This document shows, piece by piece, positions 12,457 through 27,496 of a stretch of DNA of 64,000 bases. Numbering within the stretch: the first letter of the stretch is position 1; the number at the start of each line of letters is the position of its first letter. A program made the position numbers and the translations under genes. This DNA is from Dysidea avara. Taxonomy: Eukaryota > Porifera > Demospongiae > Dictyoceratida > Dysideidae. The notes beneath the pieces are model-generated. The model made no database searches and had not been told where the DNA came from. It saw only the letters and a list, made by a program, of their open reading frames with translations. The stretch covers positions 310,001 through 374,000 of the forward strand of contig NC_089282.1 of NCBI RefSeq assembly GCF_963678975.1, in the 5' to 3' direction.

Positions 12457-12791
12457 GGCTGGCCATGGTTTAATGGTTGGCTATGGTTTAATGGCTGGCC
12501 ATGGTTTAATGGTTGGCTATGGTTTAATGGCTGGCCATGGTTTAATGGTTGGCTATGGTTTAATGGTTGGCCATGGTTTAATGGCTGGCCATGGTTTAAT
12601 GGTTGGCCATGGTTTAATGGTTGGCCATGGTTTAATGGCTGGCCATGGTTTAATGGCTGGCCATGGTTTAATGGCTGGCCATGGTTTAATGGCTGGCCAT
12701 GGTTTAATGGCTGGCCATGGTTTAATGGCTGGCCATGGTTTAATGGCTGGCCATGGTTTAATGGTTGGCCATGGTTTAATGGTTGGCTATG
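12457..12791. repeat. 18-bp minisatellite, about 18 copies (GGTTTAATGGCTGGCCAT)
   Basis: Tandem 18-bp units GGTTTAATGGYTGGCCAT run without indels, varying mainly at GGCTGG/GGTTGG and CCAT/CTAT. Because 18 is a multiple of three and the unit lacks stops in some frames, both strands are open: (MAGHGL)n on plus and (NHGQPL)n on minus. It lies about 320 bp upstream of the KAT7 start codon. I see no codon-level signal favouring translation. Confidence 0.95.
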
Positions 12792-13111
12792 GCACACCGT
12801 CATGTGGGAACAATAGCTTTTATAATTGCAGCTGAAATTGATTGTGGAATTTGGTATTGCCCATGTGATGAAAGCCATGTGTCCAATTTTGTGTCCTCCA
12901 GTAATCAGATGGAAAGGATGTGTCACCCTATCAGTTGAACTAGTGCTATTATCTTATTCACTACATTTTCAACTACAGATCTGAACACTTTTATCATTGC
13001 CTGACACCAAGAGTTCATACATATAATATTATTATGAACTCTTGCTCACACCATTTGGGTACACACTGGCCATTAGTTACTATACTGTGTCATCCTACAG
13101 CAGTGGTTGCT

Positions 13112-17391
<4,280 letters not shown>

Positions 17392-17651
17392 CAGTTTTCT
17401 GTTAGACTATTTTGTGTTGAGTCTTGATTGATGTTTAACCATCATTGATTTTGTCTTTGATTATAATAAAGAAATGTTGATTGACAAATTCTTGATAACC
17501 AAAGCAGCTAGGATTTATGAGCATATGTACATTATCTATCGGCGGTTATGTTGAGTCTTTTATTAGGTGGTATTAACGTTTTGTTTACTTTTTCAACATT
17601 GCTGAATGTTCTATTAGAGTGTTTTGTGTGTTAATATATTCGATTGTGGGA

Positions 17652-20600
17652 ATGGCTCGTAATCAAGAGAAACGCCAATTACTGCTCAACAGAATATGGT
17701 CAGCTAAACAAGACGAAGGCAAGGTGAAGGAGCGTAGACCCTTCCTAGCTACGGACTGTAATGATTTAAAAGAAGCAGAGAAATGGCGCCAACAAGTCAT
17801 CAGACAGATATCTAAGAAAGTATCACAAATACAAAACCCCGGCCTGGGAGAATATCGCATACGAGACTTGAATGACGAGATTAACAAGTTGTTGCGCGAG
17901 AAGGGTCACTGGCAGGACCGGATTGTGGAACTTGGTGGACCGGATTATCACAAGGTTGGCCCCAAGATGTTGGATCACGAGGGCAAAGAGGTACCGGGTA
18001 ATCGTGGATACAAATATTTTGGTGCAGCTAAAGACCTCCCTGGGGTAAGAGAGCTGTTTGAAAAGGAGCCAACCAAAGCTAGCAGAAAGACGAGGGGGGA
18101 ACTTGCTCGTAATGTTGATGCTGATTATTATGGTTACCGTGACGATGATGATGGTGTATTGGTTCCGTTAGAACAAGAACAGGTATGTCAGATCATGTGA
18201 TCTAATAGAACATGGTCATGACTTTATTTACAAATACAAAATGTTACACACGCTAATAGTTGTCTCTATAATAATATGTATGTAATCATTAAGGCAACAT
18301 GGTGTGGCTATAGTGTGGATTTTAAATTGTTTTTCCTTTGCCCTTGTTCAGATTCCAATTTCACTATCCTAACAAGACAGTACAAAATCACTCAACTGCT
18401 GTAGCTGTGTTTATTTTGTGATCTACATAATTATGTGACCTAATTTTAGAAAACCATTGATATACACACAACAGTACTTTTGTAATAAAACACATTCAAA
18501 AACAATGGGTAAAAAACACAAGCTTCAGAAAAAATTTTACGCAAGCTTTTATAGCCTTGCTGGTTGGTGAACTGACACTCCAGTGGATAAATCCTGGGCA
18601 TCATAATGTTCCCCTATTCATAGGGAGTTCAAAAATCCTTGTTTCATCTTCATACACTGGTGGGTTTCTGAGTTACGGATGTTTGTTTACGCTGCAGTGA
18701 TGAAAGAATTTACGACAATTTTTCTTTAATGAATTCGCCTTCCTTCCGGATCACAGATGAATATCTTTAGCAAAAACTATACCTTGGTGGATGCACAAAT
18801 TCATGGCAAATCTACAATGAGCAAAGATTCAACTCCGTATGCCGTAGTTATGATGGTTTATGTAAGTGCCTGTAGATTATTTTCTCGATGTCTTCTGTAC
18901 GTATTGATTTATTCGCTCGTCCGGGTGTCTACTGCTGTATTTCCCACACAGTTTATCTTATGAAGCTGAAACTTAGCCAATCCATTCCTCTGTCCCTGTA
19001 GACAACAAAGAACCAATAAAATGAATTTTGATAAATGTGTATATCAACAGTTTTCTAAAATTAGGTCACAAATGATCACTTGTACACATTTGGACCTCCT
19101 TGAGGTGGTCAATAACATTACTACTATTATGTGTGATAAATTCAGTAAGAATTCTTAATGAACTATTGCAAAAAAATTTTCATGCAGAGCTTGTAGTGCA
19201 TGGGAACATTGTCATGTTATAATTTCTTACAAGTATCTCCTTTACTCAGTTTATGGGCAGTATCTCAATATTGTTGTATGAATAGTTTCTTTTTGATTAT
19301 TTATAATTCTTTGATGAAATGATGGTCAATTTCTCCCAAGAAAGTAGTTTGCTGTTAGTACAGGAAATTTTGATGAAAAAGTTGACAAATCAGCTAATTC
19401 TAATTCATCAGATGCTCTTAAACACTCCTAAAAGTACACATTTCAATTAGGGCATGAACAAATGTCAAACATTTGTAAGAAACTTAACATTTGAATGTAA
19501 ATTTCAACATTTGAACATTTGTTATCTTGTCCATGCTCAATTATTATGGCTTTAAATGGTTGTCTTTAATTGTGATTGAGTAAAAAGTGTCACAGATGTA
19601 TCTTTCGTAGGATAGTACAGTTTCATAATGCACAATCATACAGTATGATAGTACTGTATAGTAGGGACCATAAAGGTTTGGGTGTGGCTGTGGCCCATGA
19701 AAAAACATCACCCAAAAGCCAGCCTCACTTTTCCCTGACGACAATGATGCAGTATTGGTTTGGTAAAATGAAGCTTTCAGATCGACCTGAAATGTTTTCA
19801 ACAAGTTGCTATGAAATTTAAAAATAAAATTATTAAACAGAATTTTCTAGTGACTGACTAACTGACTGATGCCTTCAGACAAGCATAACTCGATAACGGC
19901 TAAGGCTACGGGCTTGATGTTTTCACTGTTTGGCATCGCTTCAGCTGGACACATGCCTTTTGGCATACCGAAGTACGTACAATGCATTCTTCATGGATGT
20001 ACCAGTGTCCTCTTTTGTGTCCCATTCATCTTGGCTTACAGCTAAAAGTGTTGATTTGGTATTAGCACATGATGGCTTCCCTTCGTAATGGAAATTGTCT
20101 GTATTTTCATAGTGGCTACTTTGATTGCAGAGGTGCTTCTTGATTCATACTGCTGTGTAATGGGTTGAACATACAGTAGCTGACAACGAAGCGTAAAGGA
20201 TACTTCACTTTTTAGACAATCATTGGTAGCTGGGGTGTGTGGCGCCATTTCTTTCTTTTGATGTGGTATGCGTGAGTTCACCAGTCATAATAATTTAATT
20301 TACAAAAAAAAGTTAACAAACAAGTACACAAAAAAATTGGAATTTTCAACTGGAGTAGGGACCATAGCACATCAATAAAAAGTACTGAAACAAGCTGGAA
20401 TAGTGCACGATATTAAATCACAGTAAAACAATAAGAAGTGTTATGTCCCTACTGTGCTCAAGATACCATAATGGATTTGCACAGTAGGGATATAACACTT
20501 CTTATTGTTTTACTGTGATTTAATATGGTGCATTACTCCAGCTTGTTTCAGTACTTTTTATCAATGTGCTATGGTCCCTACTCTAGTTGAAAATTCCAAA

Positions 20601-23600
20601 AAATTTTGTGTACTTGTTATCATTATTGTAAATGATAAGACTAACTGAGTGAGTGTAACAACATTTGAACGTTTGTAAAGAAAAATTAAAGGTTGTTCAA
20701 ATGCTAAAATTTAACATTCGTTCATTCCTTAGTTTCTATTAATGATTTTTATGAATATTCAATTTGTCAATACTGATCAAGTGTGGATTTGTCAAATTTT
20801 CCTTCTGTCAAAATTTCCTTTTGTAGGTTACATATTTTAAGGTTTGGTTTTTGGGCTTAACTTCAAGGAAATGTTAATATCATGGTAATATTTGGTATTG
20901 TGAAATTTCAGGTCACACTACCGTATGACACGCTGTCTATCACAAAATTATTAGCTTTTCCATCACCTATTGTAGAAGTTTCCATCAACGATCGAGAGAT
21001 TTGTCAACAATTGAGATGCTCCATTGATCTGTGGAGACGTTCTATAAATATGCTCATGTTTCGTTTTCAATTTGAAAAGCTTGAATCGCTTAATTCGTTG
21101 CCGCATGTAGTTCTTTGGGTGATCGCTGTTAGAAATTTTACTAGAAGCTCTGGAGATAGCCTGCTAATTAAAATACAGAGCACTACTGATAAATTACTGG
21201 AAGATATGTTAACAGCTGCAATTGGTCATCCTCCAACTCTGCTTTTAGGTGTGTATACGTACATTGCTCAGTGAATAGCTAACTATTAGCTATATGGTTC
21301 CATTAGCTATATGCATGCACGCTAGCCACACTTTATCTTCCAACAACGTATAACAATTTGCCAGCGATTTTCATATAATGATTGATATAGCTGGATGATT
21401 CTAGCCGTTTAAGGCTAATGGTAATGTCGTGTGTGGCTATATGGAATTAACCAATTATGATTATTTTTGTAATTATTGTAGACATCTGAAATATTAATAA
21501 TAGGTTTGCTGTAAAGTAGTTGAAAACAACATTTCTGTGAAACTGTTTGATGAAAAATTGTTGCTATGAAATGCAGGAATATACACACAGTGTATTAAGG
21601 ATACTGTACTGGTTTAAACTACGACTTTGTAAATCTTCAGAAATGATTTCAACTGCTGCCTGGTATAAATTAATCCCATAATTGTTAGATTCGTAGAGTG
21701 GATCAATTAGCTGTAGCCTTGCTTGTCCATCAAAAGGAAGGTCAACACTAGTTTCAGGTATGACAATTTCTCTATCTTCTTCTGGTACTGGGCTTTCATT
21801 ACCAAACCTATAGTCCTCATCAACAATGTCTAATGTCCGGTTTCTTGTGTTATTACACCACTGACGAAAAGCTTATGTGGGAGCAACCTTCTTATGTATT
21901 TTGTAATGATTCCATCCCTCATTAAAGATTTGCAACGATTTGTTAGATACACTTAGTGTAGGGCAGACAAGTGATCATCACTTAAGGATCCAAAAGTCCA
22001 CCATTCTGTAAATAGTATAGTCACACATCTATTATCCACAGATGGTTGTGAACAGAAAAACCAACCAACACACTTTGTCTATCTGTACCTCTCTGTGTTC
22101 TAACATGTATATTAGGAAACTTGAATATTTTCACGGCCTTGCATAATTGGTCAGTCCTAACTTGGCTTGGCAAACCATACTGTTGTACAGCAATTAAGCA
22201 CTGTTGCCATGAACACTGAAGAAACACAATGAGGCTACTGTAGCCATCAATTCCACAATGAGCAACAAAGTGCCACAGTGCATTAGGACCTGATACCAAA
22301 TATGGGCTTTGTCTCCCCTCCAGCACAAAACAGTACTCAGTAGATCTCTGTATCCCTTGTCTTATCTGTTGTCTTGGTACTGTATATCCTTCAGATGTAT
22401 CCCTTGTCTTATCTGTTATCTTGGTATTGTATATCCTTCAGATGTATCCCTTGTCGTATCTGTTATCTTGGTATTGTATATCCTTCAGATGTATCCCTTG
22501 TCGTATCTGTTATCTTGGTATTGTATATCCTTCAGATTTGATTCTACCAAACACCATACTTTCTCCTACCTGTGGTAACTCTCTTCATAGAACTATAAAT
22601 GTAACTTCTCAACTTTTGATCACTGAGTGACCTTCCTATTTCATTATCTATCATTCCAAACTCTACGTCTACGATATATTGTCATCCCTGAAACTGCAAG
22701 CATTCAGACCAGTTGAATGAAAGGGACGTCAATTGGTTTTGAGTTATTTGAAACTTTGGACATCCTGGGATGATGATCTTTCTACTTGTAAGTGATATGT
22801 AACTTCTGGTCTGGTTTGTAGCTCATCAATATAGCACTACCAGCAATTCCTCTTATATAGTGTTCAAATAACTCTGTAATCTGTGAAATGTACAAGAGAA
22901 GATCATTGCCGTGTGACCGCGTTGCAGCAGACACTGATGAATTCAAATGCTGATGAATTCTAGTTAAGTTTGGATGGGAGATAAGTTTTGTTTATTTGTT
23001 TGTTTTAATGCAGTTATAAGTGTGTGCATCTATAGTTTAGCTTGAAAATCATTTACAACTTCAGCAGGGAGAGAGTTCCAGATTCTGATGGCAAGAATAA
23101 ATGATGGTAGAAGGTAGAGATGGGGATGAACCTTTGTTGATGACCGCATATAATGGAGGATGATGGGTTAAGAATCTGTATTGAAACTACTGTATGTTGT
23201 AAAGGATTTTGAAAAACACGATAGCTTTAGCATTAATTCTCCTTACGTACTTCTTGCTAGTCTAATGCCTCAAGTAAGCTTGTATCACTAGTACTTCTGG
23301 TAAAGAGTTAAAGATGAAATGAGCTGGGACTATTTCTAGTTTGTGATTGAATGTGCGGAGACCAGACAACTGAGGCATACTCTAGTATTGGCCTCACATA
23401 TGTAATATAAGCTAGAGACTTAACATTGGTAGAACACTGTCATAAGTTATGTTGTAAAAAACCATGTGTTGAGTTGGCTTTACTGTAATGTACTCTTTCC
23501 ATGAAAGATTGTGAGTAATATATAGTGATTCCTAATGTAACTGACTAACTGTATCGATAATACAGTTGTCAATCTTATAAGTGGAGTTCAATGGTGCACG

Positions 23601-26600
23601 CTTGCTTAAGGTGTTTGCATTTGGATATATTAAAAAGCATAAACCAGTCTATTGACCAGTGGAATAATCCCTTGTATCTTATCATTGTCATCATTTGAAT
23701 GGATAATTATCAACATCATCTGCATATAATCTTATGGCAAATGGAATATTGTTTGGCAGGTCATTAATATACAACAGAAAAAGTAAAGGTCCCAAAACTT
23801 GAGCCCTGTTGGACACCTGATGACACTCTACATGGTCACTGTGACAGTTGTCCTTGTTGCCATCTATTAGTTTAAAATTCTTAACCTAATTATGTATCTT
23901 ATAACCTGCATCTAAACCCTTAGCCAAGTCATCAATAGTTTCCAACAGTTGTGTCTCACAACACTAAACCCATGCACATAATATTGTAGTCATTACATGA
24001 GAAGATAAAGCTGAGGAGATGATATGTGGTATGTCATCTGGACCAGATGCTTTGTGTGGATCTAAAGTCTTGTAAGAGTTGAAGTACACCTTCGGTTGTT
24101 ATATTGATTGAGGACCCTTGAGTGTGCCGGTTGGTATGGACTGAGAATCTGACTGAAACTGACTGAACCTGACTGAAACTGACTGAAACTGATCATTCAA
24201 AGTAGTAGCTTATGAACACTAGTTTGATTGTCCTTCTCTAACAATGGTAGCTACCCCACTACACTGATCTTTCCTTTTTGATGTTATGTCACTCCTCCAG
24301 AGTATTTTGTTGTTACTACCACCATCATCTGATTTGATGAGATTAGAAACATACGTATCATTGTGCCTTTTGGCATTCTCTTTGGATAACTATAGAAGTA
24401 AATTTTACAAGCAATTGCTTCACATGGCGTGGAAACATCTACAACCAAACCTGTTAGGCAGGCAAAAATACTCCATACCTACCAGCTCTGTCATTACAAA
24501 ATACTTGAAGTTACTGGGAAATATTTCATTAGAAGGTTTAGCCAGGATTCTGTTCCAGCGATAAAATGGGGGGCTTCTTCCCTGATAAGATTCACAAATG
24601 ATTCAGCCTTGGACATAATAATAAAATTCGTTGATAGTAATTTAAATGATTTGTGAGGTGCTTGATTATTATAATTGCTTGTAGGGATGTAATTATCAGT
24701 GTAGTTGGAGGGAGTTAGCGGGTACTTCTCTGCACTTTGTATCATGTACTTTTTGCCTTCTTGGTTTCCTCATGAACTCTACTGATAGCTGATGATGTGG
24801 TCTTTTGGTGGTCCTTAAATTGAGATTCAGTGTTATTTACAATGTGTAACTTATTGTTTTAATGGGATGGGTAAGGTTTGTATACACAAGGTGCAGAAGA
24901 ATGGAATATTAGCACTGTTTATATTGGCCTTTGCATTGATCAAATTTTCTAGAACCGTCGTGTGCTGTACTCCTTTGTACCATGAGCATTTGAAGACATC
25001 ACTGGTAGCTTCCTTGGAAAAAACTAGACATGGAGTTTCGTTTTGACTTTTTGTCTTCCTAGTTGGCAGGAGAGCTTGCTGTTTAAGGGTAGTTTCGCTC
25101 TCCATTTGGGCCTATAAGGAACAGAACACAAAAAACTGTTTACACAATGGGGAATTTTTCGCCGTAACAGGTACCATTATCTCAGGGGGTGCCACGGTAC
25201 AACAGCATTAGCAACTGTGGTTCCATCCTGAAGGGGACGTTCACAGTAACGATTCTCTTCAACAAACAAGAGTGAATAACCGAAGTTGACATCTTCAATG
25301 AGAAGTAGGAGGAGTAGAGAAATTGAAACAACCAGTCCCACAACTGAAGTTTTTTTTTGGAATTTATTTTAATTTTTTTTATCAATGACAAACTCGGCAT
25401 ACTGGTGATTAGCATGTCCATCCTGTCGTTCTTGCAAAACCACAGCTAACTGGTCTCCACCCCCAAATTTCCACCATTTAGCTAGCTAGCTAAACTAACT
25501 ATCTACAGTACTAAAACGTATCAGTAGTAGCCAAAGTGCACCATTGATCAATATCCATCGTTAATTATATACCGCCTACAATAAAGTTAATCCACAGACG
25601 ATTGAGCATCTTGATTGTCGATGGAAACTTGTACAATAGGCAATGGAAAAACTAATAATTTTGTGACAGACTGCATGTCATACTACCATCATAGTGTAAA
25701 GATGACATTGCCCAACCTTGCCTGGTTATAACTATCTTGTGATTATTGTGTGCAAGCTCCTTGGTGTAAAAAATAATTGTCTTAATAACCAGTTTAATTG
25801 CTCCCCATCAGACCCATTAGTCATCTTGATAAATCAACTGGTTCCCCTATCACACCAGAGATGACTCACATGATCACCAATGGTGTTTATGCTAGATCCT
25901 ATCAACAGAATATATGCACATTTTTTCTCTCAACATATCTGATACACTGGAGGTACATTACAAAATGACACAGTGTGAATAATAGATAAATGGGCACACG
26001 TCACAACCCTTTGATGTGTGATTACACTACCAAATATGGCACCAGGTGTTAAGGGTTGTTTACTAGCTAGGAAAGTAATGTGTTGTGTTGAGAAGGTTTG
26101 TAAGGGATTTGGTGACACACCGGTAGGTGTCAGTGTTGAAGTAGTTCAACCAATTTCTGATCACAAATTGTTGTACATTAAGAAAAGAGCACAGTCATCA
26201 ATTTTTTGTGGGTATGTGTGTGTGTAGTTATTGTCGTAATTGTGATATAACATTCAGTGATGATACAATCAGTGATGGTACTATTAGTGATGGTTCATTA
26301 CAGGAAAGGAAGGCTGTATCACTAGCAGTGAAGATGTGGCAGGAAAGTGACAAGATGGAGGATGGAGGTATGGCAGATGAGGAGGACATTTATGCAGTAC
26401 ATGATGACGATAGTGACACTGAAGATGTTGCTATGGTAACTGGAGATGATCAACAAAAGTCACTTATGGCCCACATATCAGGTATGTCGCAGTAACCATG
26501 GTAACTGATATTATATTGGTTACCATAGTACCCAGTCAGGATGACATAGAACAGATGATAATAGCCAAGAAGAAACAAGAACTACTCAACCAATATGCCA

Positions 26601-26653
26601 GTGACACTTTAGTGCAGCAAGAGGTTGAGGCTAGAACATTATTAGGATTGTAA
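17652..26653 (+). CDS. ISY1: Pre-mRNA splicing factor ISY1
   Basis: Three coding exons, 17652-18182, 26304-26481 and 26529-26653, join in phase to 277 aa (human about 285). Exon 1 starts MARNQEKRQ and carries the near-invariant EEGKVKERRPFL-like, LGEYRIRDLNDEINKLLRE and GNRGYKYFGAAKDLPGV blocks, with YGYRDDDDGVLVPLEQE at its end. Exon 2 is acidic (DEEDIYAVHDDDSDTED). Exon 3 closes with IAKKKQELLNQYASDTL and the terminal LLGL. ISY1 belongs to the Prp19/XAB2 (NTC) spliceosome group and acts in the nucleus at the catalytic steps. The start codon lies only 260 bp after the KAT7 stop. Intron 1 is 8,121 nt and full of transposon remains, while intron 2 is 47 nt. Confidence 0.94.
19625..20622 (-). 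mobile_element. Composite inverted-repeat element, copy B
   Basis: The left end has ATAGTAGGGACCATAAAGG. The right end has TATGGTCCCTACTCTAGTTG followed by GTGTACTTGTT. Bases 20344-20600 form a long foldback: arms containing ATTAAATCACAGTAAAACAA, AAGAAGTGTTAT and CTGTGCT pair with their complements across a short loop. The reading frame runs on the minus strand ([34 protein letters not shown]) and is interrupted by a stop where copies A and C read SGRSD. It lies in the large ISY1 intron, in the orientation opposite to copy A. Confidence 0.78.
20640..21600. other. ISY1 intron segment, unrecognised open frame
   Basis: An open frame of 130 codons at 20882-21274 (+) shows no family signature. 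It lies between the composite element copy B and the transposase remnant, so it may be part of another decayed element. The flanks (19440-19520 and 20650-20730) both carry ACATTTGAAC/CATTTGTT-like strings in inverted arrangement, which suggests copy B landed inside an older repeat. Confidence 0.3.
21600..22330 (-). pseudogene. Remnant of an integrase-core (DDE) transposase
   Basis: On the minus strand, 22326-22021 reads GPNALWHF, then HCGIDGYSSLIVFLQCS and YGLPSQVRTD, followed by VGFSVHNH. These are the successive core motifs of an rve-like integrase/transposase family that is scattered through animal genomes. The C-terminal part continues at about 21860-21620 in another frame (ESPVPEEDRE, then LIDPLYESNNYGINLY), which fits the tail of the same family. 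Frameshifts and missing N-terminal motifs make it a dead fragment. It lies in the ISY1 intron. Confidence 0.7.
22352..22540. repeat. 47-bp tandem repeat, four copies
   Basis: Units begin at 22352, 22399, 22446 and 22493, each starting ATCCCTTGTC and ending CCTTCAGATGT, with few substitutions. The array lies next to the integrase-core remnant in the ISY1 intron. The repeated open frames here are chance products of the period. Confidence 0.92.
23020..24010 (-). pseudogene. Decayed LINE reverse transcriptase (3' half)
   Basis: The minus strand around 23860-23700 contains SGVQQG, then GPLLFLLYINDLPNNIPFA and the RT box RLYADDVD. These are reverse-transcriptase motifs of jockey/CR1-type non-LTR retrotransposons. 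Downstream on the same strand are fragments of the C-terminal region (LRTFNHKLE near 23340, and FIPISTFYHHLF-like near 23110) in shifted frames. Stops and frameshifts show it is dead. It is inserted in the ISY1 intron, antisense to the gene. Confidence 0.78.
24130..24200. repeat. Short CTGACTGAAA tandem
   Basis: About five imperfect units of CTGACTGAAA/CTGACTGAAC occur in a row inside the ISY1 intron, just past the reverse-transcriptase remnant. Confidence 0.85.
24210..26001. other. ISY1 intron segment without recognised gene
   Basis: Open frames at 24286-24564 (+), 24851-25105 (-) and 25182-25421 (-) have no motif or splice pattern that I recognise. The sequence is AT-rich intron, probably old transposon debris, with no further clear repeat boundary visible by eye. 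Confidence 0.35.
26002..26121 (+). repeat. 120-bp dispersed repeat, copy 1
   Basis: The sequence begins CACAACCCTTTGATGTGTG and runs through GGCACCAGGTGTTAAGGG and GGAAAGTAATGTGTTGTG to TTTGGTGACAC. It is nearly identical to 44161-44279 (reverse) and very similar to 40791-40897. The first 57 bases start ACAACCCTT and end AAGGGTTGT, an inverted pair. It ends about 180 bp before ISY1 exon 2. No shared open frame is apparent. Confidence 0.85.
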
Positions 26654-26846
26654 TCGTCACGTGATCACATTAATAATTTCATAAACTCGAACGTCATGAT
26701 GTGCGTTATATGGAATAATGTTGTAAGATAGGAGATACGATGAGTGTTTGAAAACGCTAAAGTAAGTTGTAACATGTAAACCTGTGTGAGTGACTGACGC
26801 GCTACCTATCATTAATTACAGATTCAGATGCGCTACTTTTAATCAT

Positions 26847-26912
26847 AGATCGTATATACGATCTGTTTCAATCATAGATAATATATACCTCCGGAGGTAT
26901 ATATTATCTATG
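26847..26912. repeat. Two adjacent perfect palindromes (18 bp and 40 bp)
   Basis: The first, 26847-26864, is AGATCGTATATACGATCT. The second, 26873-26912, is a perfect 40-bp palindrome centred on CCTCCGGAGG with no spacer. Each is preceded by AATCAT and followed by GTTTCAATC, so they form two diverged units of a tandem palindrome. They lie 194 bp after the ISY1 stop and about 585 bp before DAGLB. Confidence 0.9.
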
Positions 26913-27496
26913 TTTCAATCAAGCTTGGTAATAAACATGTACGGCGTTATTTATTAGTCCAAACTGGGTGATGAGGGCGAGATCCTATTATATTCCGGGG
27001 ATTTACAAATCCACGAAGCGAATGCCCTCCCTGGTGGACTGCAACTGACATCCCCATTGGGAAGAAAATTATTGCAGCACATTTGCAAATGCCCTGGGAT
27101 GTTGTACCCCTAGTTAGCCCATACTGGAGGTTACAAATGATAAGTAGTCATGTATTAGTGGTGGAACGTAGTATTGAAGCATGTCTTCACCATGCGTAAC
27201 CTGTAAGAGTGGTTGGCCTCATCAATACCCCACAATGTTCAGTAGTGTTTATACAATATGGAGTAATGTGGTATAGTCTATGTCTAGGTTGAACTGCATA
27301 CTTGGTCAAATCAACTGTTTATAGCTAGTCATGCCAAGTCAGTTGTCAAGGAAATAGAGAATAAGTAGTAGTACCATTGTACAGTCTAATATCACATGTC
27401 AATTTTGACCCTACATGTGTATGTGTGTTCGCTTGTTTGTTTGTGCCTACATGATATTCCTTTTGGGATAGTGTCATAATTGTTATTGTTGCAGGT

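Noticed and set aside
12408-12926. 172-codon NHGQPL repeat ORF on the minus strand
   Set aside because: Minisatellite translation. There is no signal, no splice support, and the opposite strand is equally open.
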